The notes below the pieces were generated by a model. That model had not been told where the DNA came from and ran no database searches. It saw only the letters and a list, made by a program, of their open reading frames with translations. From CAZBRS01 sp964494475 (GTDB taxonomy: Bacteria > Myxococcota_A > UBA9042 > CAZBRS01): DNA of 64,000 nt. The position numbers and the translations under genes are program-made. Where the stretch lies: positions 16,334-80,333 of the forward strand of contig CAZBRS010000024.1 of NCBI GenBank assembly GCA_964494475.1. Direction: 5' to 3'. Shown piece after piece: positions 58,083 through 64,000 of the stretch (within the stretch, counting starts at the first letter, position 1; every line of letters starts with the position of its first letter).

Positions 58083-59012
58083 GTGAACGCGCCCTTCCCC
58101 TACGCCGGCGAGATGCTGTCGGCCGGCTGTGCCCTCTTCTGGGCCATCGCCGTGCTGCTGTTCAAGAAGAGCGGCGAGCTCATCGGGCCCGTCACGCTGA
58201 ACCTGTGGAAGAACACGGTCGGGGTCGTGCTGCTCGGCCTCACGCTGCTGCTCCTGCCGCGCGGGTTGGCCACGCCCCCGGGCATGACGGGCGCCGACGT
58301 GCTCACGCTGCTGGCCTCGGGCATGATCGGCATCGCCGTCGCCGACTCCATCTTCCTGGCCAGCCTCAACCGGCTGGGCGCGGGGCGCTCGGCCATCGTC
58401 GATTGCCTGTACAGCCCCTTCGTGGTGTCGTGCGCCTGGCTCTACCTGGGCGATCCCGTGGGTCCGGCGCTCTTCGTGGCCATGGCGCTCATGGCCGGGG
58501 CCATCCTGCTGGGCGCGTGGCAACCGGGGCCCTCGACGGGGCCGGGGGCCAACGGCCAGCCCCCTATGCCGGCGCGCGAGCTGCACGTGGGCGTGGGCCT
58601 GGGCGTGCTCTCCATGGCGCTCATGGCCGTGGGCATCGTGCTCGCGAAGCCCGTGCTCGACCGCAGCGAGCCGCTCTGGGCCACCGAGGTGCGCCTGCTG
58701 GGCGGCCTCTCGTTCCTGGCCGTGCAAACGCTCGCGTCGCGCACGCTCCGCGCCGACGCCGTTCGCGCCTTCACGCCCGGGCCCGCCTGGCGCGTGCTCG
58801 TGCCCGCGGCCGTGGTCGGCACCTACATCGCCATCGTGCTCTGGACCATGGGCATGACCTGGACGCGCACGGGCACCGCCAGCGTCTTGAACCAGCTCTC
58901 GAACGTGTTCGTGCTCTTCCTGGCCTGGCCCTTCCTGGGCGAGCCCCTCACCTGGCGCAAGGCCGGCGCCATCGCGCTCGGCGTCACGGGCGGCCTCGTG
59001 GTGGTCACGTAG
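58083..59012 (+). CDS. EamA/DMT-family transporter
   Basis: A 309-aa protein from GTG 58083 with ten predicted helices arranged as two EamA repeats: AGCALFWAIAVLLFKKSG...LNLWKN in the first, and GVLSMALMAVGIVLAKPVL in the second. The SIFLASLNRLGAGRSAIVDCLYSPFVV and TGTASVLNQLSNVFVLFLAWPFLGEPLTWRK blocks are typical of drug/metabolite transporters. The substrate is unknown. It lies 4 nt after the TlpA-like gene and ends 26 nt before the convergent vWA gene. Confidence 0.88.
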   Translation: MNAPFPYAGEMLSAGCALFWAIAVLLFKKSGELIGPVTLNLWKNTVGVVLLGLTLLLLPRGLATPPGMTGADVLTLLASGMIGIAVADSIFLASLNRLGAGRSAIVDCLYSPFVVSCAWLYLGDPVGPALFVAMALMAGAILLGAWQPGPSTGPGANGQPPMPARELHVGVGLGVLSMALMAVGIVLAKPVLDRSEPLWATEVRLLGGLSFLAVQTLASRTLRADAVRAFTPGPAWRVLVPAAVVGTYIAIVLWTMGMTWTRTGTASVLNQLSNVFVLFLAWPFLGEPLTWRKAGAIALGVTGGLVVVT

Positions 59013-59038
59013 CGTGATCCGGCGTCGACCCCGTCTCC

Positions 59039-60973
59039 TCACGGACCGAGGCAGAGCGCCTGGTACAGGACCTTGATCGTATCGCCCGGTGCGGGCGTGC
59101 AGGCCGTCCCGTCGTCGAAGACGATCGAGTTGCCGGGTGCGTCGTAGGCCCACGCGAGGGGTGAGCACTCGACGTCGTCGACCCACACCGAGAGGGTCGC
59201 GGGGTCGGCGGGGCCGCTGAGGACAACCTGTCTCTTCGGAGCGTGGATCGCGTTGCCGATGCTCGCGAGGGCTCCGGCGTAGTCGATGCCGCAGATGCTC
59301 GCGAAGACGCCGCCCGTGGCCTGCTGCGCGGCGACGTAGCGGTCGCCGGCCTCGGCCTGGTCGGCGCCGTTCGGCGCCTCGCAGCCCGTCACGGGGTCGC
59401 CCACCAGCGCGTTCAGGTGCACGAGGCCGACGTTGGCGGCGCCCTTCAGGCTCTTCAGCCACAGGACGTAGAAGCCCACGGGGGCGGGGCTCTGGTCCTC
59501 CTCGTCGGCCACGACGATCACCTCGAGGGCGGCGTCGTCGCGCAAGAAGCCCGCGTTGGGCGCCACCTCGACGCGCGGCCACGTGAGGGCCAGGCGCATC
59601 GCCTCGAGCCCGCCCTCGGCGGCGTCGGGAGCGCAGCCGCCCGCGTCGAGGGCCAGGATCGTCGCGGCGAGCCCGGTCGTCTGGTTGTGCAGGACGCCGG
59701 GGCCCTGGAAAACGCCGGTGTTCGTGCACTCCGGGTCCGGGTCGAGGCTGAGGCCCATCAACGCCACCTGGTAATCGCCGGCCCCCAGGGCGGTGCCCTC
59801 GACCAGGGCGTGCAGCCCGTTGGCCAGCCGGTCGCGCTCCTCGGCCATGGAGCCCGAGCTGTCGACCACGATCAGCACGTCGACCGCCTGGCCCGACGGC
59901 TGCACGAACACGTCGGTCTGCTCGGTGGCGAAGGTTCCCTCGCCACGCAGGAGAACCGTCTTCGCGGGCGCTGCGGGATCCTGGGTCGTGACGAGCAGGG
60001 CGCACTCATCGGTGCCGGAGTTCTCGGGGCCGTAGCTGACCTCGACCGCGAGCGATCCCTCCGGGGAGACCAGGGTGGGCAGCGCGGGTAGCTCTTGCAG
60101 CACGAACTCCGACGCCGACGGGCAGGCCGGATCGATCGCGACAGCGTCGACGGTGAGCGGGGCGCTGCCCTGGTTCGTGAGCGCGACCTTGCGGGCCGGG
60201 CTCGCGCAGCCCACGGTGATCGCGCCGAAGTCGGTCACGTCGGGGGCGACGGCCACGTGGGGCGTGCCCGAGCCCCCCAGCACGTTGGGAGGGCACTCTC
60301 CGTCGGCCGCGCAGGCCTCGGGCAGCTCGTGGGAGAGCCAGCTGCCGGGATTCGAGCTCTTCTCCTTGTACGTCACCCTGAAGAGGGCAGGGTGGTCCTC
60401 GACGTCGAACGCGCTGCCCTGCGGCGGCGGGGTGAACCTCACGGTGAACGAGAGTTCTCCGCCAGGCGGAAGGCCGTCCGGAACGTTCGACGGCATCTGC
60501 GTGATCTTGTACGTCGAGCTCGAGAACACCACGCTGGAGGAGCAAACGGGAGGCTCCGCCGCGAAGCTGGAGCAGTCCGTGAGCTTCGCCGACACGAACG
60601 TGCAGGGCCCGGAGCCCACGTTCTTCAGCACGAGCTCGAGCTCCTCGTTCTCTCCGTGCGCGACCACGCCGAAGTCGAGCACGGGCGGCACCAGCTCGAC
60701 CACGCACGCTGGCGGGGCCACGACGTCTTCGGCGTCGGGGGGTGGCGCCGCGTCGCCGGCGATCTCGAGCGCGTCGACCTCGAGCGGCTCGACCTCGTCG
60801 GCCTCCGCGTCGACGAAGAGGTCCGGAGCGGCCTCGGGTGCGTCCTCTTGCGNNNNNNNNNNNNNNNNNNNNNNNNNNNNNNNNNNNNNNNNNNNNNNNN
60901 NNNNNNNNNNNNNNNNNNNNNNNNNNNNNNNNNNNNNNNNNNNNNNNNNNNNACCGAGCGCGAGGCGGCTCAT
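59039..60973 (-). CDS. von Willebrand factor A protein with choice-of-anchor domains (gap near N-terminus)
   Basis: ATG 60973 starts MSRLALG, then the 100-N gap hides the rest of the signal region. After an Ala/Asp/Pro-rich linker come two Ig-like choice-of-anchor or ASH-type domains (LDFGVVAHGENEELELVLKNVGSGPC; TDFGAITVGCASPARKVALTNQGSAPL). The vWA domain starts at VDVLIVVDSSGSM with the MIDAS DxSxS. It is a paralogue of the gene at the right edge: GVFQGPGVLHN and NAGFLRDDAALEVIVVADEEDQSPAP recur there. Metal-dependent adhesion at the surface is likely; the anchor cannot be seen because of the gap. Confidence 0.85.
   Translation of the reverse strand: MSRLALGXXXXXXXXXXXXXXXXXXXXXXXXXXXXXXXXXXQEDAPEAAPDLFVDAEADEVEPLEVDALEIAGDAAPPPDAEDVVAPPACVVELVPPVLDFGVVAHGENEELELVLKNVGSGPCTFVSAKLTDCSSFAAEPPVCSSSVVFSSSTYKITQMPSNVPDGLPPGGELSFTVRFTPPPQGSAFDVEDHPALFRVTYKEKSSNPGSWLSHELPEACAADGECPPNVLGGSGTPHVAVAPDVTDFGAITVGCASPARKVALTNQGSAPLTVDAVAIDPACPSASEFVLQELPALPTLVSPEGSLAVEVSYGPENSGTDECALLVTTQDPAAPAKTVLLRGEGTFATEQTDVFVQPSGQAVDVLIVVDSSGSMAEERDRLANGLHALVEGTALGAGDYQVALMGLSLDPDPECTNTGVFQGPGVLHNQTTGLAATILALDAGGCAPDAAEGGLEAMRLALTWPRVEVAPNAGFLRDDAALEVIVVADEEDQSPAPVGFYVLWLKSLKGAANVGLVHLNALVGDPVTGCEAPNGADQAEAGDRYVAAQQATGGVFASICGIDYAGALASIGNAIHAPKRQVVLSGPADPATLSVWVDDVECSPLAWAYDAPGNSIVFDDGTACTPAPGDTIKVLYQALCLGP
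60853..60952. other. Assembly gap of 100 N
   Basis: Flanking sequences do not match each other, so unlike the gap at 27944 this one probably hides real sequence. It falls in the signal peptide region of the vWA gene. Confidence 0.9.
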
Positions 60974-60980
60974 GGGAAGC

Positions 60981-63065
60981 CTACGGCACCGTGATGGCCG
61001 CGAAGCCCGGGTCGGAGAAGACGGCGGTGGTCGAGTAGACGTTGAACACCTGGCACGCCAAGGTGTAGTTGCCCGCGAGGTCGGGGGTGAACGAGACCGT
61101 GGGTCCGTTCGAGATCTCGTTCAGGCGGGCCTTGGACGCGGCGGGCTTCTCGACCAGGTACCAGATGTACTGCCCGATGGAGGCGCCGGGGGTGGGCGTG
61201 CTGTTGGCGGCCGACAGGGTGAGCGGCGCGCCGGCGGTCGGCGTGCCCTGGGCCTCGGGCAGCGCCACGGGGTACGCGATGCCCAGGTCGACGTTGCCGT
61301 TCAGCTCGACGATCATGCTGACCTCGCCGACCTGCGCGTCGACGTAATAGATGTTCAAGCGGCCCGAGGGCTTGTCGTCGCCGCTCTTGTACTGGAAGGT
61401 GATGGGGATCTCGAGCACGCCGAAGGGCGCGAGCTCGGCGCCGGCGGCCTGGGTGGGGTTGTCGAGCGCGAAGTCCTCGGACTCGCCCGTCCACTTGCCC
61501 GTGACCTCGAGCTTGCTGATGGTCAGCGGGCCGTTGCCCGTGTTGTACACGTAGGCCGACAGGCTCTTGGCCTCGGCGGCCGTCACGTTGTAGTGAAGCT
61601 GGGTGTTCGCGGGCGCCAGGTCGAACTCGCCCTTGGGCGTGCCCCCGAAGAGCTCGAGGCTGGCGGTCTCGGCGAGGGGCGTCGACAGGTCGAACCGGAG
61701 CGTGGCGTTCAGGCCCGACAGGAAGGCGTCGGCGTTGTACGTCACGCTGAGCTGCACGGCCTTGCCGGCCTGCACGGCGTACAGGAACTTCTGGTTGAGG
61801 ATGAGGTCGTCCTTGGTCTCGCTCGAGGTGATGTCTTCGTACTGGCCCTCGGCGATGACCTTGCGCAGCACCCAGCTGTAGGCCTGGGGGGCCTCGGTGG
61901 GCGTGAGCGCGAGGTCGACGATCTTCACGGGGCCGCCGCACGAGGTGCCCTTGGCGGCGCACTCGGCCTTGGTGAACGTGTAGAACGAGATGTCCTTGGT
62001 GAGCGTGCCGTGCTCCTGGCCCGTGAAGTCGACGTAGCCGAGCCCCATGTCGGCGTGCGTGATCTCGTAGGCGCCCCCCTGGGGCGAGTTCGAGATCGAG
62101 ACCTTGGCCTGGCCGTTCAGGGGGTCGTTGGTGGCGATCCACACCGAGTTGGCCTCGAGCGTGGCGCCCTGGGGCGTGTAGCACACCTTGAAGCTGAGGG
62201 GGTCGCCGTTCGGGGGCACGACCTCGCCCTCGTTGGGCCAGTCCTTCAACTGGTAGAGGTTCGAGCTGTTCTCGAGCGTGACGCCCTCGTAGACGAGATC
62301 GGCGTTGCCGGTGTTCGACAGGGTGAACTCCTGGCACTCGTAGGCCGGGTTCAGGAAGACCTTCGAGGGCGGGTAGACGACCAGGCGCGGGGCCGGAGCG
62401 CTGACGCGGAAGGTGAGCAGCACCTCGGGGTTCTGGTCGTCGTTCGAGCGCACGGCCACGGCGAAGTCGCCGCCCTCGGGGGTGTCGCCGGGCTGGTAGA
62501 CGACCTCGAAGTCGAAGGTCTTGAAGGGGTTCACCTCCTTCGACTCGATGACGAAGGGGGCCTCGTCGGTGGGCGCGGCCTTGCCGAGCAGGTCGAGCTT
62601 CACGTAGGGGTTCTGCACGGCCAGGTACTCGACGGCGAGCGGCGTGCCCTCGGGCGGCCAGCAGTCGCCGGCCTCCTCGAAGCGCACGGCGCGCAGGCCC
62701 GCGTCGTAGCTCCAGTTGCCGTCGGCGGCGCACTTGCTGTCGTCGACGTACACCACGATCGAGGCCTCGTCGGCCACCTCGTTCTTGAGGCGGAAGAGCG
62801 TGCCCGTCGAGTCACCGGCGTCGGTCTTGGTGAAGGCGTCGGTGGCCAACCCGCGGATCTCGAGGTCGGCCTTGCCCAGGTTCGAGAGGCTCACCGCGGC
62901 CGTGGCCTTGGAGCCGGGCGTCTGGGCCGAGAAGCTGAAGATCGTCTGCCCCGGCTCGCCGGCCAGGGCCACGCTGAGCTCGGGCAGGTCCTCCTCGACG
63001 AACGGGCTGCTGCATCCGACCAGAATCAGGGCCGCCAGGGCGGCCGTCGTCACGAGAACGCGCAT
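60981..63065 (-). CDS. Choice-of-anchor/Ig-like domain lipoprotein
   Basis: A 694-aa protein. The signal ends in lipobox ILVGC (Cys18). The sequence is a string of Ig-like choice-of-anchor D (ASH-like) domains, for example VSLSNLGKADLEIRGL, FTLSNTGNADLVYEGV, and a late YVYNTGNGPLTISKL. The end has a PKD-like domain (TLSAANSTPTPGASIGQYIWYLVEKP, SFTPDLAGNYTLACQV). It has no catalytic motif and may be a surface-binding or scaffolding protein. It lies 12 nt after the vWA gene to its right and 7 nt before the one at 60973. Confidence 0.85.
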   Translation of the reverse strand: MRVLVTTAALAALILVGCSSPFVEEDLPELSVALAGEPGQTIFSFSAQTPGSKATAAVSLSNLGKADLEIRGLATDAFTKTDAGDSTGTLFRLKNEVADEASIVVYVDDSKCAADGNWSYDAGLRAVRFEEAGDCWPPEGTPLAVEYLAVQNPYVKLDLLGKAAPTDEAPFVIESKEVNPFKTFDFEVVYQPGDTPEGGDFAVAVRSNDDQNPEVLLTFRVSAPAPRLVVYPPSKVFLNPAYECQEFTLSNTGNADLVYEGVTLENSSNLYQLKDWPNEGEVVPPNGDPLSFKVCYTPQGATLEANSVWIATNDPLNGQAKVSISNSPQGGAYEITHADMGLGYVDFTGQEHGTLTKDISFYTFTKAECAAKGTSCGGPVKIVDLALTPTEAPQAYSWVLRKVIAEGQYEDITSSETKDDLILNQKFLYAVQAGKAVQLSVTYNADAFLSGLNATLRFDLSTPLAETASLELFGGTPKGEFDLAPANTQLHYNVTAAEAKSLSAYVYNTGNGPLTISKLEVTGKWTGESEDFALDNPTQAAGAELAPFGVLEIPITFQYKSGDDKPSGRLNIYYVDAQVGEVSMIVELNGNVDLGIAYPVALPEAQGTPTAGAPLTLSAANSTPTPGASIGQYIWYLVEKPAASKARLNEISNGPTVSFTPDLAGNYTLACQVFNVYSTTAVFSDPGFAAITVP

Positions 63066-63077
63066 CGTCTTTTCCCC

Positions 63078-64000
63078 TTACGAGTTGTAGCAGACGGTCT
63101 TGTACCAGACCTTGACCTTGTCGCCCGCGGCGGGCATGCACGAGCCGAACTCGTCGAAGATGATCGAGTTCGACGGCTGGTCGTAGACCCAGGCCGGCGC
63201 CAGGCATTCGGTGCCGTTGACCCACAGCTTGACCGTGGTGGGGTCGGCCGAGCGCGTCAGGAAGAACTGCTTCTTCAGGCCGAAGGCCACGTTGCCGATG
63301 TCCTTGATGGCGCTCGTGAAGTCGTCGTCGCAGATGCTGTGGAAGACGCCCTCGGTGGCCTCCTGCACCTCGATGTAGCGCTCGCCGCCGTCGGCGCCGC
63401 TCTCGCCCGAGCCGCCGCCGCAGCCGCCCTCGTCGCCCACGATGGTGTGCACGTGCATGAGGTTGGGGTTCGCGAAGCCCTTGATGCTGCGGAACCAGTC
63501 GATGTAGAAGGCCGGCGTGGCCGGGCTCTGGTCCTGCTCGTCGGAGACGATGATGACCTCGAGGGCCGCGTCGTCGCGCAGGAAGCCCGCGTTGGTGCCG
63601 CCGCACTGCTTGGCGCCGGTGTCGACCATGGTGATGCACTTGTCGGGCGCCGTGCACTGGCTGTCGCTGGTGCAGGCCACGCCGGTCTCGTTGGTGCGCG
63701 GCAGCGTGAGGGCCAGGTGCGCGGCCTCGAGGCCGGCCTCCTGGTTGTCGGGGGCGCAGCCGTCGCTGTCGATGTTCTTGACCGCCTCGGCGAAGCCCGC
63801 GGTGTTGTTGTGCAGCACGCCCGGGCCCTGGAAGGTGCCGGTGTTCCAGCAGTCGGCGCTGGTGTCGATGCACATGCCCATGACGGCCAGGTGGTAGTCG
63901 TTCTGCCACTGCGCGGCCTCGGCCACGAAGGTGTTGGCGTTCTCGGCCACCATGTCGCGCTCGTCGCTCATGGAGCCCGAAGCGTCGATGATGAAGAGCA
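63078..64000 (-). CDS. von Willebrand factor A protein, 5' part beyond the right edge
   Basis: The frame is open to the window edge; the last bases encode LFIIDASGSM, so the MIDAS motif DASGS is at the edge and the internal ATG 63971 is not the start. Downstream are NTGTFQGPGVLHNNTAGF, NAGFLRDDAALEVIIVSDEQ and DQSPATPAFYIDWFRS, close to the vWA gene at 59039. The end is VWYKTVCYNS. It is the first visible gene of a three-gene minus-strand run. Confidence 0.85.
   Translation of the reverse strand, partial: LFIIDASGSMSDERDMVAENANTFVAEAAQWQNDYHLAVMGMCIDTSADCWNTGTFQGPGVLHNNTAGFAEAVKNIDSDGCAPDNQEAGLEAAHLALTLPRTNETGVACTSDSQCTAPDKCITMVDTGAKQCGGTNAGFLRDDAALEVIIVSDEQDQSPATPAFYIDWFRSIKGFANPNLMHVHTIVGDEGGCGGGSGESGADGGERYIEVQEATEGVFHSICDDDFTSAIKDIGNVAFGLKKQFFLTRSADPTTVKLWVNGTECLAPAWVYDQPSNSIIFDEFGSCMPAAGDKVKVWYKTVCYNS

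Overview
The window is a G+C-rich bacterial scaffold. Two runs of exactly 100 N (27944-28043 and 60853-60952) suggest a metagenome-assembled or draft genome. The gene content points to Myxococcota or a related deltaproteobacterial lineage. It includes a MglA-like GTPase, several cysteine-rich MopE-type and PKD-bearing secreted proteins ending in MYXO-CTERM-like tails, PilT, and a full RecBCD set. I saw no tRNA, rRNA or CRISPR array.

Layout. 1-3375 (-): 3'-truncated MopE/thrombospondin-3 repeat lipoprotein. 3578-8183 (+): beta-glucuronidase-like lipoprotein, GT-C type membrane protein and methyltransferase. 8165-11608 (-): subtilisin-like protease with a MYXO-CTERM-like tail, and an RRM protein. 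11859-26466 (+): eight genes, every junction overlapping by 4 or 8 nt (secreted beta-propeller-like protein, NlpC/P60-like protein, recC, recB, recD, HAD phosphatase, radical SAM protein, ferredoxin-nitroreductase). 26467-35888 (-): PI-PLC-like lipoprotein, unknown 266-aa protein, giant M64-like pseudoprotease, macro domain protein (split by a probably artificial gap), SRAP protein and HAD phosphatase. 35941-36465 (+): methylated-DNA methyltransferase. 36451-40505: an AT-richer, decaying island with two genes interrupted by single in-frame stops, an IS3 transposase remnant, a truncated gene and an outer-membrane barrel protein. 40586-42996 (-): HExxH metalloprotease with MopE repeats, and an unknown protein. 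43145-52097 (+): pncC, unknown, recA, pilT, alaS, an EEPCA-repeat protein, a CPBP intramembrane protease, ruvX, mltG. 52125-54871 (-): grpE, unknown 219-aa protein, MglA-like GTPase with a coiled-coil tail, and an ERG2/sigma-1-receptor homologue. 55033-59012 (+): small membrane protein, VKOR-thioredoxin fusion, OmpA-like protein, TlpA-like thioredoxin, EamA transporter. 59039-64000 (-): two paralogous von Willebrand A proteins flanking a choice-of-anchor lipoprotein.

How the parts may work together. Much of the window is cell-envelope biology. Four secreted proteins carry a Gly/Ser-Cys, hydrophobic helix, Arg cluster C-terminus, and a CPBP protease that could process such tails lies in the same window. 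The VKOR fusion and the TlpA-like protein could form disulfides in the many Cys-rich exported repeats. DNA maintenance is the second theme (RecBCD, RecA, RuvX, SRAP, Ogt, macro domain). The most unusual gene is the ERG2/sigma-1-like sterol isomerase homologue, translationally coupled to a MglA-like GTPase. Three palindromic repeat elements lie in frame inside coding genes (recD, mltG and the M64-like gene), suggesting mobile palindromes tolerated in this genome.
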